DNA of 64,000 bases from Desulfobulbaceae bacterium (GCA_003249645.1 QKIH01000107.1:21769-85768); one strand, 5' to 3'; shown: positions 44,211-54,045, counted from the first letter of the stretch. Numbers and translations are program-made. The notes: generated from the letters alone by a model not told the origin.

Positions 44211-44599
44211 TCAACAACGGATTGAATATGAATTTGACGATGTCAATAATGCATGTCAGATACTGGCAGGAGGTAAAGAAATAGCCATGGTTTGTCGAAG
44301 AGTATTTGTGATGAGACGTGTCATCACTAGCTGTTGTGTATGTTAAGAAATGATTTTCCAAGTTATACGGGAAACAGTGTTGAGAAGAATTTGTAACTCG
44401 CTGAAACCATGTCTATGTCGTGGCATGTTGGTGGTGTGATGCAAAAAGTTGCAAGAAAATAAAGTGTTGGAGGCAAGGATAGTATTATGGCAGCTTGCAT
44501 AGTGTCTGGCTTTCTGTTAAACAGTAATGTCGTAGGTATATTTACTGACTTTGGTCAGAATTCGATTAATTTGTTCCATGGTTGTACTATGGGGGGAAA
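44211..44599. other. Intergenic region with no recognisable gene
   Basis: About 390 bases before the nucleotide cyclase gene contain no long frame and no repeat that I recognise. It may hold the cyclase promoter and more of the decayed chemoreceptor upstream part, but no similarity is visible. Confidence 0.4.
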
Positions 44600-46075
44600 A
44601 TGGATCAGGTAATGGGGCAGAAATTGGCTGAGCGTTTCGGGCCTTCAGCCGCCAGACTTCGAGCGTTGCTTGACAGGTCTGCCACCACAGATCTCCCTTC
44701 AACCCGCATCCCAATATGGTTGCAGCTCTCTGTTGCCACAATGTTTATTCTGGCTGTATCCACAGCTATCCTGAGCTATTTTGTAATGGAGCGTCAGAAG
44801 GACAAACTGTACGAGCAGACGATCAAACTTGGAATGGTCGGTCTCAATTACTTCAGTTCCAATGCGAAAATCCCCATGCTCAATGATGATATTCTTGAGC
44901 TCAATACCCTTATCAACAATGCCCAGACGGTTGACGGCCATTATTACGCTTTTATCATCGATAATGACCAGGTTATACGGGCACATACGAACCATGATAA
45001 GATTGATCAGCATTTCGAAGCATTTCGAAATGTTGAAAAGATCTCCCACAGAGATAAAATAACCTATTTCCAGTATACCAGAGAAGACGGAGAGCGTGTT
45101 TTAAACCTCAGCAGCCCCATTGTTTTTAAGGATACAAAACTGGGGGAAGTGCATGTAGGGCTGTCTATCGATTTTATACAGCAGCTGCTCCTTCATGAAC
45201 GGGCAGTAATGGCCTTTTCGACCTTGTTGATCATTCTTGTAGGTATGATTGGGGCGGTGTTGTTCAGCCTGCGGTTTTCCAAGCCGATTTCCAACCTGGT
45301 CAGGGCAACAAGCGAAATATCAAAAGGCAATTATAACCATAAGGTCCAGATCAAACGCAATGACGAGCTCGGTACTCTAGGTGGCGCGTTCAACAGGATG
45401 GGGGGCGAGCTTTACAGGCAGTCTCTGGTCAGGGAAACTTTTGGTAAATATGTCGGCTCGGATGTGTTGTCTCTTATCGAGGAAAGTCCGGACAAAGGTT
45501 GGCTTAAAGGCCGCAAGACCGAGGCGTCAATACTTTTTGCCGATATTCGCGGCTTCACAGGGTATTCCGAATTGCGTGAACCTGAGGAAGTGGTTGAACA
45601 GCTGAATGAATTCTTTGCCATAGCAACAGAGATAGTGATGAAGCATAATGGTTATGTTGATAAATTCATCGGCGATTCTCTTCTTGCCGTGTTTGGGGCG
45701 CCGGTTTGCGATGAGTACCATTCTGAGAACTGCCTCAGAGCCGCGATGGATATTCAACAGGAACTGCTGAAACGTGCAGAGCAAACTAATAATGCTCTGT
45801 TGGGTCGTGTAGGTATCGGAATCGCTTCAGGTGTTGTGGTGGCCGGTAATATCGGTTCTCAGGTCAAGACGGAGTATACTGTCATTGGCGACTGTGTGAA
45901 TGTCGCTTCTTATCTCAATACCCTTGCCGGATCAGGAGAGATTGTCATCGGTAATGGTGTCAGCAAAAAGCTGCTCCATCTTGTTGATGTTGTGCAGCTC
46001 CCATCTCAGAAAGTTAAAGGCCGTGAAGAAATGGTCAATGTTTACAAGGTCGTGCGGGTAAAAAAAGATGTGTAA
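44600..46075 (+). CDS. Class III adenylate/guanylate cyclase with HAMP domain
   Basis: A 491-residue membrane protein. Hydrophobic segments at about 37-64 and 202-226 flank a periplasmic sensor domain of about 140 residues, followed by HAMP (about 228-275) and a class III cyclase domain (about 305-480) with the metal-binding FADIRGFT and the GDSLLAVFGAP region, plus GVVVAGNIGS and VNVASYLN. It should produce cAMP (or cGMP). ATG 44600 is preceded by GGGGG; the frame opens at 44582. Its stop overlaps the start of the LysM lipoprotein gene by eight bases. Confidence 0.92.
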   Translation: MDQVMGQKLAERFGPSAARLRALLDRSATTDLPSTRIPIWLQLSVATMFILAVSTAILSYFVMERQKDKLYEQTIKLGMVGLNYFSSNAKIPMLNDDILELNTLINNAQTVDGHYYAFIIDNDQVIRAHTNHDKIDQHFEAFRNVEKISHRDKITYFQYTREDGERVLNLSSPIVFKDTKLGEVHVGLSIDFIQQLLLHERAVMAFSTLLIILVGMIGAVLFSLRFSKPISNLVRATSEISKGNYNHKVQIKRNDELGTLGGAFNRMGGELYRQSLVRETFGKYVGSDVLSLIEESPDKGWLKGRKTEASILFADIRGFTGYSELREPEEVVEQLNEFFAIATEIVMKHNGYVDKFIGDSLLAVFGAPVCDEYHSENCLRAAMDIQQELLKRAEQTNNALLGRVGIGIASGVVVAGNIGSQVKTEYTVIGDCVNVASYLNTLAGSGEIVIGNGVSKKLLHLVDVVQLPSQKVKGREEMVNVYKVVRVKKDV

Positions 46076-47258
46076 GGCGGCAAAGGCAAGACCGTATCTT
46101 TCTTTTGTTCTGGCGTCTTCGCTTTGTTTTGCCGCGGCTGGCTGCAGCGTCATTTCAACAGGAGGGAGTTCTAAACTCACGGTTGATGTTGAAGGTCAGG
46201 TAGCCGCCGAAAAGGCTGAGGAAAATAAGGACTACATTGCAGCGCTCAAATACTGGAAGGATGCGAAAAACAGAGTCGACAGTAAAATATCGATGCTGCA
46301 GGGGCTTTTGACAGATGTTTCCGATGCTCATGTTGTGAAAGGCGTTGAATTATATGAAGACAAAAAAGGCGATGCTGCCTTGGAGGAATTTGTTGAAGCA
46401 CTTCGGGTAAATCCTGAAAACAGTAAAGCGCTTGAATATCTGATGAACCGTTATCAGCCGCGCGAGACGGTTTCTTATACGGTAAAAAGAGGCGATACTT
46501 TTGAATCTATCGCTGAGGAGGTATATGGGTCGGTTCTCGATACCTTTTACATCAAGCAGTTTGCCGTTGTGACCGAGGAAAATCAGCTGACCCCGGGTTT
46601 GGTACTCGAGCTGCCGAAAGCCGACAGCTTTTACTCGCGCCCTATACGTAATTACCAGAAAGATATCAACACAGCCCGTAAGCTCTACAAGAACGGAGAA
46701 TACGGCAAGGCGATTGCTTTTGGTAGAGAGGTGCTTAAAAAGCATCCAGATGACACGGAAATTTCGTATATCGTTAACAGCTCGTTAATCAAACACGCTG
46801 AAGAGCTGGAAAAACAGGGGCAATATAACGCAGCTATTGCGGATCTTAAGCAGGTTGATGTTCGGTTCAAGAACCTGAATAAAAAGATTGATTCGCTAAA
46901 AAACCATCGTGATGAAAACCTGCAGCGGAATTCCTCGTTGTGGAATGCCGGTATGCTGCAAAAGGGTGAACTGCTGGCGGCGGAGAAAAAATATCTTGAG
47001 GCTCTTGAGGTCTTCAATTCTATCGATCCTGAATTTGAAGGGTTGGAGCAGTCAATAGCAAAGGTAAAAAAGAAGCTGTCTGAACTTGCCGAATTCCATT
47101 ATCGTGAGGGCGTTAAGTTCTTTATTGAAGATAACTTAAATTCGGCCATTTCTGAGTGGGAAATCACCTTGCAATATAATCCGGAGCATAAAAAGGCGAT
47201 GGATTACACCATAAAAGCACAACAGCTGCTTAAAAAATACGAAAAGATTAAGAAGTAA
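46068..47258 (+). CDS. Lipoprotein with LysM domain and tetratricopeptide-like repeats
   Basis: A 396-residue predicted lipoprotein: signal peptide with lipobox AAGC and modified Cys at about residue 26. Residues about 35-135 hold helical repeats. A LysM domain follows (about 138-190; YTVKRGDTFESIAEEVYG), then TPR-like pairs (residues 200-390, such as YKNGEYGKAIAFGREVLKKH). It should be tethered to a membrane and bind peptidoglycan. Overlap of eight bases with the cyclase gene implies co-translation, so it may be a partner or an envelope sensor linked to cAMP signalling. Direct evidence for that link is lacking. Confidence 0.85.
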   Translation: MCKAAKARPYLSFVLASSLCFAAAGCSVISTGGSSKLTVDVEGQVAAEKAEENKDYIAALKYWKDAKNRVDSKISMLQGLLTDVSDAHVVKGVELYEDKKGDAALEEFVEALRVNPENSKALEYLMNRYQPRETVSYTVKRGDTFESIAEEVYGSVLDTFYIKQFAVVTEENQLTPGLVLELPKADSFYSRPIRNYQKDINTARKLYKNGEYGKAIAFGREVLKKHPDDTEISYIVNSSLIKHAEELEKQGQYNAAIADLKQVDVRFKNLNKKIDSLKNHRDENLQRNSSLWNAGMLQKGELLAAEKKYLEALEVFNSIDPEFEGLEQSIAKVKKKLSELAEFHYREGVKFFIEDNLNSAISEWEITLQYNPEHKKAMDYTIKAQQLLKKYEKIKK

Positions 47259-47979
47259 TTTTGCCTGCCTGCCTTTCCTGATAAAAGCGACCGTGTTGGA
47301 TAAAATAGAGGCTTTGTTCCAAAACTGACTGTGCATTCATGATGAATGGATGACTTTCATGGACGACGAGAAAATCCCGCATGTTTTCAAGTCTGGCGCT
47401 TTCCACTGATACCTTGCCGTCGTTATCCCCTTTGATCAAAGAGCTGAACCATTTGTCAAAAAAAGCATGCCGGTCGCCGGTTATGATGCCTGTTGAAGCA
47501 ATCGCAGCTCCGAGGGTGTTGGGTATAGAGTCGTGAAAAGTGGTGAGCTGCTGTCCGGCAGGGCCGTTGATCCATTGGAAAAGTTTCCATGAACCGAGCG
47601 TATCTACTATCTCGCTGCCATGGTTCGGAGGGCTGAGCATGACCACCTTCCCGATATTGTCGGGAACCTGTGATCTGAATGTATAGCGAAGAACAATGCC
47701 GCCAAGAGAGTGGGTGATAAAGTGGATTCTGGAAAAATTCTGCGAGCTGGCAAGGTGGATTGCCTGAGCAAGATAGTCAGCGCATTTTTCAACGGGGAGC
47801 GTGGTTGAAGGATAGCCAGCATTAATGGCGGCGTAACCCTTTTGTTGAAAAAACCTTGCCATTTTTTTCATTGATCTTGACGATCTTGCCAATCCGTGAA
47901 GCAGGATCACGCATTCATCTTTTTCGCCGTTTTGAGGTGGCAGAATCTTAAATTGGCTTGAACCGGTTACTTTGTTCAT
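47248..47979 (-). CDS. Alpha/beta-hydrolase (lipase/esterase-like)
   Basis: A 243-residue alpha/beta-hydrolase with oxyanion HG (28-29, LLHGLARSS), nucleophile S91 in THSLGG, and plausible Asp (DNDGKVS) and His (HESHPF) members of the triad. The PNHGSE motif after the nucleophile resembles lipases and PGAP1-like esterases. No signal peptide. Its 3' end overlaps the convergent LysM lipoprotein gene by 11 bases. Substrate unknown; a lipid or short ester is likely. Confidence 0.82.
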   Translation of the reverse strand: MNKVTGSSQFKILPPQNGEKDECVILLHGLARSSRSMKKMARFFQQKGYAAINAGYPSTTLPVEKCADYLAQAIHLASSQNFSRIHFITHSLGGIVLRYTFRSQVPDNIGKVVMLSPPNHGSEIVDTLGSWKLFQWINGPAGQQLTTFHDSIPNTLGAAIASTGIITGDRHAFFDKWFSSLIKGDNDGKVSVESARLENMRDFLVVHESHPFIMNAQSVLEQSLYFIQHGRFYQERQAGKITS

Positions 47980-48027
47980 GACAAAACAGGATGTGATCGG
48001 GGACGGGAAACGATGCTTGAAAGGTTC

Positions 48028-49431
48028 TTATATGCCAAAGAGTTTTCTTACCTCTTTAAGGTGCATTGAGGAACAGATTACGATTACCCTTTCGTTGTTT
48101 TGAATGTGGGTGTCACCTACGGCAATATTCCATTCACCTTTCTGATAGACTCCGCCTATGATCATTTTTTCATGGAAATAGGGGTCAAGTTTGGAAAGAG
48201 GCTTTTTAGTGATCGGTGAATTTGGGGAGACAACCAGCTCTACTACCTCGGCGTCAAATCCATGCAGATGAACGACTGAGATCAATTTGCCACGGCGAAT
48301 GAATTTTAATATTTCATTTCCAGCGATGATTTTCTTGTTAAGGGCGATGTCCAAGCCGATGCTTGTGGCTAGAACAAGATAGTCCTCCTTGTTGACAAGG
48401 GCGATGGTTTTGCTTTCGCCGTCTTTTTTGGTCTGGGTGGAGGTCATCAGGTTTTTGGCCAGAAGACAGCTCATAATGTTGGTTTCATTGTCACCTGTTG
48501 CAGCAATAAAGGTATCGATATCTTTAAGCCCGGCCAATGACAAGGTCTCGGTGACGGAGCCGTCGCCATGAAGGATTTCAACTCTTGGCAGACTGTCCTG
48601 CAGCTCTTCTGCCCTTGTAGAATCAAGCTCGATTAACTTGACTGAAACAGAATCCTGCAGTAATTCGGCCACCCTGCTTCCGATAAGGCCGCCGCCCAAA
48701 ATCATTACCCGCTGCCTGGTCTGCCGGCTCACTCCTGCTAGCTCGATGATGTTGTCGTGGTTGACTTTGTTGGCCATAACAAAGATCAGGTCATTGGGAA
48801 GCAGTTCATCACTACCGCTTGGGATAATAGTTGAAATGCCGCGGGCGACGGCAACCACCCTGAACGGGAACTGATTATACATTCTCGATATATCTTTCAG
48901 GGCCTTGTTGGCAAAGGGCGATTCTTCATGGACTCTAACCGACATCAGCTCAACCTCGCCGCTCGCTACCTGGATAATTCCGTTTGCAGCATGGAGTTTA
49001 ATGAGGCTGGCGATCTCCTGGGAGGTAATTTCCTCCGGGTGAATAAAAAAGTCTATTTTCAGGTCCCTGGCTCCAAGAATGGAGTCTTTCATGCCGAAAT
49101 CGTGTGACCGCACCCTACAAATTTTTGTTGGTATGCCGAAGGCGTCAGCAATTTGAGCCGCCATCATATTGGTGGCGTCGCTATTGGTAACTGCAATAAG
49201 ACAGTCAGCCTTGTCAGCTTCTGCGGCCTTCCAGCAGTCGATATTCATCGCTTCACCCTTGATGATCCTGATGTCAATGGTCTCATCGGCGTAGCGGATG
49301 GCTTCTGCTTCAGATTCTATCCCGGTAATTGAGAACTCCTCGTGCTGCAGCCTTTTAGCGAGATAGTATCCGACACCGCCGAGACCCAGAATGAGAATAT
49401 TAAAGGATTTTTTTTTGCTGCGGCCAAACAT
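48028..49431 (-). CDS. trkA: Trk potassium uptake protein TrkA (two RCK modules)
   Basis: A 467-residue cytosolic regulator of K+ uptake. Two RCK_N domains carry nucleotide motifs GLGGVG (about 16-21) and GGGLIG (about 245-250), each followed by an RCK_C domain (about 150-215 and 385-460), a layout typical of full-length TrkA. It gates a TrkH/KtrB channel through NAD(H), ATP or other nucleotides. No trkH gene is in the window. The c-di-AMP synthase at 56738 is noteworthy, since c-di-AMP binds RCK_C domains in other bacteria, but that link here is inference. Confidence 0.93.
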   Translation of the reverse strand: MFGRSKKKSFNILILGLGGVGYYLAKRLQHEEFSITGIESEAEAIRYADETIDIRIIKGEAMNIDCWKAAEADKADCLIAVTNSDATNMMAAQIADAFGIPTKICRVRSHDFGMKDSILGARDLKIDFFIHPEEITSQEIASLIKLHAANGIIQVASGEVELMSVRVHEESPFANKALKDISRMYNQFPFRVVAVARGISTIIPSGSDELLPNDLIFVMANKVNHDNIIELAGVSRQTRQRVMILGGGLIGSRVAELLQDSVSVKLIELDSTRAEELQDSLPRVEILHGDGSVTETLSLAGLKDIDTFIAATGDNETNIMSCLLAKNLMTSTQTKKDGESKTIALVNKEDYLVLATSIGLDIALNKKIIAGNEILKFIRRGKLISVVHLHGFDAEVVELVVSPNSPITKKPLSKLDPYFHEKMIIGGVYQKGEWNIAVGDTHIQNNERVIVICSSMHLKEVRKLFGI

Positions 49432-49544
49432 GATTCACCTTGTATCGAAATTCAATTCAAAAGGGACTGTCTTCCAGTCTGTCTTATAATGCAATACGAT
49501 TTTGCCTGCAAGAATCAGTTAAGAAAACAACTGCAATGCTGTCC

Positions 49545-50009
49545 TTACCATGATATATAGGGCTGCTGCTGTAGAGTGGCGTTGTAATAGCGGGTATCTC
49601 CTGTTACTTCCAGACCGATCCAGGGTGGTTTTTCAAAAGGCTGATTTTCACTTTCAAGTTCGATTTCGGCGACCACCAGACCCGCATTTTCACCTTCGAA
49701 ATGGTCTACCTCCCAGATAAATCCTGCATATGGGATCTTGAATCGTATCTTTTCTATGAGGGGCTTTCTGCAAAGCTGCTGGAGCATTTCCTCCGCATCA
49801 TCAAGCGGAATTTCATATTCATATTCACTCCGGGCAAGTCCTTGTCCTTTTCCCTTGATAGTAAGATAGCCTTGGGTGTCCATGATGCGCACTCTAACAG
49901 TACATCCGCTGCTGCTTGTTATATAGCCCTGTTTGCAGACTATACCTGTTGCATCTGCAAGATACGGATATGCATCAACCAGAAACTTTCTTTCTATTTC
50001 TACTCCCAT
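49545..50009 (-). CDS. CYTH-domain protein (inorganic triphosphatase-like)
   Basis: A 154-residue CYTH protein with the signature EIERKFLV (4-11), the VRVRI strand near 38, and later Glu/Lys strands such as LTIKGKGQG and VAEIELE. CYTH enzymes act on triphosphates (thiamine triphosphate, inorganic triphosphate, or ATP in class IV cyclases). Short length, without an HD or CHAD partner, favours a triphosphatase. The AAGGGAA site precedes the ATG. It lies between trkA and the chemoreceptor gene on the same strand. Confidence 0.88.
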   Translation of the reverse strand: MGVEIERKFLVDAYPYLADATGIVCKQGYITSSSGCTVRVRIMDTQGYLTIKGKGQGLARSEYEYEIPLDDAEEMLQQLCRKPLIEKIRFKIPYAGFIWEVDHFEGENAGLVVAEIELESENQPFEKPPWIGLEVTGDTRYYNATLQQQPYISW

Positions 50010-50020
50010 ATATTTCCCTT

Positions 50021-50060
50021 AAAATAAAACAGGCAGATACGGATAAACCGCATCTGCCTG
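50021..50060 (-). terminator. Terminator after the chemoreceptor gene
   Basis: Read on the minus strand, a 13-base-pair stem with one mismatch (50060-50048 with 50042-50030, CAGGCAGATGCGG / CCGTATCTGCCTG) and a 5-base loop is followed by TTTTATTTT. It sits 25 bases after the stop of the chemoreceptor gene. Confidence 0.85.
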
Positions 50061-50084
50061 AAAGAGTAATGATTATGCAGTTTC

Positions 50085-51806
50085 TCAGTTGAATTTAAAC
50101 TGTTTTACCATTTCTTCAAGCTTGATTGACACCTCGCTCAATTTACTGGCATTTTCACTCAGTTTTACGCTGGCGGAAGATATCTTGCCTGATTCATGGC
50201 TGACCTGGCTGATGTCTGAAGCAACCTCCTCTGAAACTGTAGAGATCTGAGATACATTTTCGGTTACTTCCTGGATGCCGAGGGTTGCCTGGGTAATATT
50301 GTTTGTAATTTCTACAGTTGTTGCATTCTGCTGTTCAACTGCACTTACAACAACCTCGACGATGTCATTGACTTCATTGATCACTTTGGTTATTTGCTCA
50401 ATTTCGGTCACCGTGTTGGATGTTGTTTCCTGGATGCCGCCAATCTGTGTCTTGATCTCAAGAGTGGCCTCGGCAGTTTGCCGCGCCAGTTCTTTGATCT
50501 CGTTTGCTACGACGGCAAATCCTTTGCCGGCTTCACCTGCCCTGGCAGCTTCAATGGTGGCATTGAGTGCGAGGAGGTTGGTCTGTTCGCTGATCTCGGT
50601 AATGGCCTCTGTGACCTTGCCGATTTTTTCAGCGGCAGAACCTAATTCGTCAACCCGCTTAGAGGCTGACTCGGCCTGTATTACCGCCTGATTGGCAATT
50701 GCCTGGGTCTTGGTTGTATTATCAGAAATTTCATTAATGGTTTTCGACATTTCATGGGTTGCATCGGTAACCATAGTGATATTGGTTGCCGCTTCTTCCG
50801 TTGCAGCTGCAACGGAGTTCATGTTTGCACTCATTTCCTCTGCTGCTGCAGCGACGGTCACAGAGCGATCGTTCAGATGTTCTGCACTGTCGGTAAATGA
50901 TCGGGCCTGTAATCCCATTTCATCAGAAGTCGTGTGAACGGTCTGTGATGATTCAGCAATCTGTCTGATCATGGTGTTGAGGTTGGTCGTCATGTTTCTC
51001 AGATCAGTTGCAATAATACCGAATTCATCAGTGGTGTTGATTTCACATGTCTGGACGAGATTGCCTGCTGCAATCTGTTTAATATATGCCGAAAACCTGC
51101 GGAGTGGAACAACGATAGACTTCTGCAGGACGAAGGAAGCAATGGCGACGATGAGCCCGGTAAGGCCCAGGGTCCATAAGAGTACGGAGATTTTAGCTTT
51201 GAAGATCATGGCATTGGTATCTTTAAGAGAACTTATGATCTCAAATGCGCCATGGATTTCACCTACTCTCCAACCCTCTTTTGTGCCGCCGGTTGGGTCT
51301 TTTTCTCCTTGTGGGTCGCCATGGCAGAAAAGGCAGTCCTGAGTGAGCTTTACCGGTCTGTAATATCTGATTTCATCATCTTTGATGATCATTAAATCTT
51401 CAAGGTGCTGTTCTTTCAATTGCTTGAGGGCATCAAGTTCTTCCGGGGTCGGCTGATTTTTGGGGTTTCTCGGGCTGATTTTTGGTGCTCGGAAGGTGTA
51501 GCCTGCTTTCTCAGAATTTATTGCTGCGGCATTCATTGCAGTAACAACCGGTACGGCTTCTATGATATTACTGCTGTCAAGTTCTTCAAACGGTTTAATA
51601 ATGCCCATCTGCAGTTTCTTGGCCATTTCATTTCTGGTTGCTTCTGCTGTCAGCACGATTGACCGGCTCTTCTCTTCGATCGCCTTGTAGGCACCATCAC
51701 GTATATCGTTAACTCTGCCCCAGGCAAGCACGATAGCAATGATTGCCGGTCCTGCCAGGGTGAGAATGATCATTTTAGATCGAACTGATAATGTTTTTTT
51801 TGCCAT
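50085..51806 (-). CDS. Methyl-accepting chemotaxis protein with heme-binding (CxxCH) periplasmic sensor
   Basis: A 573-residue chemoreceptor. N-terminal membrane segment (about 12-30), a periplasmic Tll0287/DUF3365-like sensor (about 35-205) with a c-type heme motif CLFCH (C158, C161, H162), a second membrane segment (about 205-225), HAMP (about 225-275), and a cytoplasmic MCP signalling domain whose hairpin tip reads [19 protein letters not shown]. It should sense redox or a diatomic gas through heme and steer motility. ATG 51806 has AAGGAAAGGAA upstream; the open frame extends to 51914. A terminator follows. Confidence 0.9.
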   Translation of the reverse strand: MAKKTLSVRSKMIILTLAGPAIIAIVLAWGRVNDIRDGAYKAIEEKSRSIVLTAEATRNEMAKKLQMGIIKPFEELDSSNIIEAVPVVTAMNAAAINSEKAGYTFRAPKISPRNPKNQPTPEELDALKQLKEQHLEDLMIIKDDEIRYYRPVKLTQDCLFCHGDPQGEKDPTGGTKEGWRVGEIHGAFEIISSLKDTNAMIFKAKISVLLWTLGLTGLIVAIASFVLQKSIVVPLRRFSAYIKQIAAGNLVQTCEINTTDEFGIIATDLRNMTTNLNTMIRQIAESSQTVHTTSDEMGLQARSFTDSAEHLNDRSVTVAAAAEEMSANMNSVAAATEEAATNITMVTDATHEMSKTINEISDNTTKTQAIANQAVIQAESASKRVDELGSAAEKIGKVTEAITEISEQTNLLALNATIEAARAGEAGKGFAVVANEIKELARQTAEATLEIKTQIGGIQETTSNTVTEIEQITKVINEVNDIVEVVVSAVEQQNATTVEITNNITQATLGIQEVTENVSQISTVSEEVASDISQVSHESGKISSASVKLSENASKLSEVSIKLEEMVKQFKFN

Positions 51807-52010
51807 TTCCTTTCCTTCTTGGTCCTGAGGTATTAAAAAAAATATGTTAAAGCAGTGCGTTGCATTGTCAGACAGTTTAGTATAGGGGTGTTCAGTCAAC
51901 AGAGTCAAGGGCACGCATGGAAATCTTTATATTTATTCTTAGAACGTGTTGATGTGTCGGGAGAAAATAATTGACTTTTACGTAATCACGCTGTTTTATG
52001 CAAATAATTT

Positions 52011-52160
52011 CAGGTGCTGTAACGCTTAATAGGGAACTCCGTGTAAACCGGAGACGGGCCCGCCGCTGTAATTGGGGACGAGACGTAAAATATGTCACTG
52101 GGAGACCGGGAAGGCTTGCGTCAAGGATGAACCGAGAGTCAGAAGACCTGCCTGAATGAT
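52011..52160 (+). promoter_or_regulatory. Cobalamin (B12) riboswitch
   Basis: The leader upstream of cbiK shows the ordered conserved elements of the cobalamin class: GGTGCTGTAACGC near 52013, AGGGAA near 52031, a CCGGAGACGGGCCCGCCGCTGTA region, the TGTCACTGGGAGACCGGGAAGGC core (about 52093-52115), GATGAACCGAGAGTCAGAAG, and the closing GACCTGCC (52145-52152). A -35-like TTGACT at 51971 stands upstream. Adenosylcobalamin binding should turn off cbiK-cbiL. Confidence 0.93.
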
Positions 52161-52212
52161 GAGACCGCAATCCCCGTGGACAAGGGATGCGTATCGATTT
52201 GAGGAACAGGGC

Positions 52213-52249
52213 ATCCCCGGATCATATTTAATATGGTTCGGGGATTTTT
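52213..52249 (+). terminator. Terminator of the cobalamin riboswitch leader
   Basis: A long stem (ATCCCCGGATCATA, 52213-52226, with TATGGTTCGGGGAT, 52232-52245, two G-U pairs) followed by TTTTA. It lies between the aptamer and the cbiK start at 52296 and is the probable attenuator. Confidence 0.85.
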
Positions 52250-52295
52250 ATTTCCCGGCCATTCTTATTAACGTTTTTAACGTAAGGGGGATTAA

Positions 52296-53282
52296 ATGTT
52301 TAGAAGAGTTATTCTTGTAGTGACGGCTCTGTTGCTTCTTTTTTTCTGTTCTTCTTTCTCTGCTGCTGCTTCTGGGGACACAAAAGACAAGGCGAAGACG
52401 GCTATTGTTGTGGCAAGTTTCGGTACCACTGTTCCATCAGCTGTAGAATCCATTACGAATATTGTTGATGCTGTCAGGGCAGCCTTTCCGAATACTGAAG
52501 TAAGAGTCTGCTTCACTTCAAACATCATCCGATCCGTTTGGAAAAAGCGTCAGAGCGAAGAAGATAAATGGATTGCGCAGGGCGTGAAAAAGGAGATTTT
52601 GTATGTCAAGAATATCATCTCAACTCTGGGTGATCTTGAGGAAGAAGGATATAAACGAATCATCGTTCAGCCTACACACATATTTTTTATGGAGCAGAGT
52701 CAGGACCTTGCCGCATATATAAATGCTCTTGCCTCCATCCAGACGACGAAAAAGAAGTGGCAGCCGTTTGAAGTCCTTGTTATGGGGCGTCCAGCTCTTG
52801 GCATGCCGGGAGATCTGTATAACTACCACGATGATGTCGCAAAGGCGGTGAAAACCCTTGAAAAGGATATCAAATTTGCAGAAGAGCAGGGCGCGGTTCT
52901 GGTGTATATGGGGCATGGAAATGAACACTGGTCAACCGGCATTTATGCAACGGTCGAGAAAGAGCTTAATGATACTTTCCCGCAGGTTAAAACCGTTCTT
53001 GGGGTGGTAGAAGGGCATCCTACTCTTGACGATGTGCTTGCTAAACTTAAGGCGGGCAATAACAGAAAGGTGTTGTTGAAGCCTTTTATGATTGTGGCCG
53101 GAGATCATGCTGAAAATGATATGGCCGGTGATGATCAGGGGTCGTGGAAAAATATTCTGGCGGATGCCGGATATGAGGTGCACCCGATCTTTGAAGGACT
53201 TGGCAGTAATGATGCTTTTGCTGATATCTTTGTCCAGCATGCTAAAGACGCTGCCCATGATAACGGTATCGAATTGAAGTAA
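52296..53282 (+). CDS. cbiK: Sirohydrochlorin cobaltochelatase, exported (CbiK type)
   Basis: A 328-residue chelatase that inserts Co2+ into sirohydrochlorin. The N-terminus is a signal peptide (about 1-25, hydrophobic run ILVVTALLLLFF, end near AAA), as in the periplasmic CbiK of Desulfovibrio. Metal/catalytic residues H207 (MGHGNEHW) and H271 (AGDHAEND) are present, along with H241 (VEGHPTL). H128 in QPTHIF lies where the periplasmic enzyme binds heme. An exported chelatase cannot easily serve cytoplasmic corrin synthesis, so its task may be metal or heme-related. Under cobalamin riboswitch control and 34 bases before cbiL. Confidence 0.93.
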   Translation: MFRRVILVVTALLLLFFCSSFSAAASGDTKDKAKTAIVVASFGTTVPSAVESITNIVDAVRAAFPNTEVRVCFTSNIIRSVWKKRQSEEDKWIAQGVKKEILYVKNIISTLGDLEEEGYKRIIVQPTHIFFMEQSQDLAAYINALASIQTTKKKWQPFEVLVMGRPALGMPGDLYNYHDDVAKAVKTLEKDIKFAEEQGAVLVYMGHGNEHWSTGIYATVEKELNDTFPQVKTVLGVVEGHPTLDDVLAKLKAGNNRKVLLKPFMIVAGDHAENDMAGDDQGSWKNILADAGYEVHPIFEGLGSNDAFADIFVQHAKDAAHDNGIELK

Positions 53283-53316
53283 TAAATTTTGAGGAACAAG
53301 AGGGTATAAATACGGT

Positions 53317-54045
53317 ATGAAAAAGCAGGGTATATTTTATGTTGTTGGCGTTGGGCCTGGAGATCCGGAACTGCTGACGTTTAAAGGCGCAAGAATATTG
53401 AAAAAATGTCCGGTCTGGCTTGTCCCCAAAGCACACGCTAACGGTGAAAGTACTGCTTTTGCTATCGCCTCGCAAATGGTGGATGCAGCAGATACGGAGA
53501 TTGTCAGTCATCATTTTCCGATGAAGCATGTCCATCGTAACGAAAGACCGGATGCTGAGCTGTTGGATGCATGGCAGCAGGCTGCGGAGCGGGTTGTTGA
53601 TATTTTGCGAAGTGGTAGAGACGTGGCCTTCCCTACTCTTGGTGACCCGGCTATATACAGTACAGCTTTTTATGTTTGTGAAGCACTTCAGCTGGCAGAT
53701 GCAGACGTTGTTGTTGAAGTTATTCCGGGGGTTTCAGCCGTCGGAGCGACAGCTGCTGTGGCGAGAGTCCCACTTTGCCTGGGTGATGAACACCTTGTAA
53801 TTATTCCGGCGACATTCAATGATTCGCGGATACGTGAAATCCTCTCGGTCTGTGATTCTGTTGCTTTTATGAAAGTTCATCGAGTGTTTCCGAAAATTCT
53901 TCAGATGCTTGAGGAGTTTCAACTGGTCGAAAAGGCAGTGCTCATAGAGAAAACAAGCCTCGATGAGCAAAAAATTTGGACTGATCTTCGCAAAGTTGGT
54001 GAACATCAGCTGCACTATTTCTCAACTTTAATAATCCGCAAATAG
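53317..54045 (+). CDS. cbiL: Precorrin-2 / cobalt-factor II C20-methyltransferase
   Basis: A 242-residue SAM-dependent methyltransferase of the tetrapyrrole family, with the N-terminal GVGPGDPELLT motif (about residues 11-21) and the GDPAIYS, PGVSAVGAT and MKVHR motifs. The order and length match CbiL/CobI. It methylates C20 of cobalt-factor II in anaerobic cobalamin synthesis. It follows cbiK by 34 bases in the riboswitch operon. Given a cobalt-dependent anaerobic route, CbiL is the better name than CobI. Confidence 0.9.
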   Translation: MKKQGIFYVVGVGPGDPELLTFKGARILKKCPVWLVPKAHANGESTAFAIASQMVDAADTEIVSHHFPMKHVHRNERPDAELLDAWQQAAERVVDILRSGRDVAFPTLGDPAIYSTAFYVCEALQLADADVVVEVIPGVSAVGATAAVARVPLCLGDEHLVIIPATFNDSRIREILSVCDSVAFMKVHRVFPKILQMLEEFQLVEKAVLIEKTSLDEQKIWTDLRKVGEHQLHYFSTLIIRK

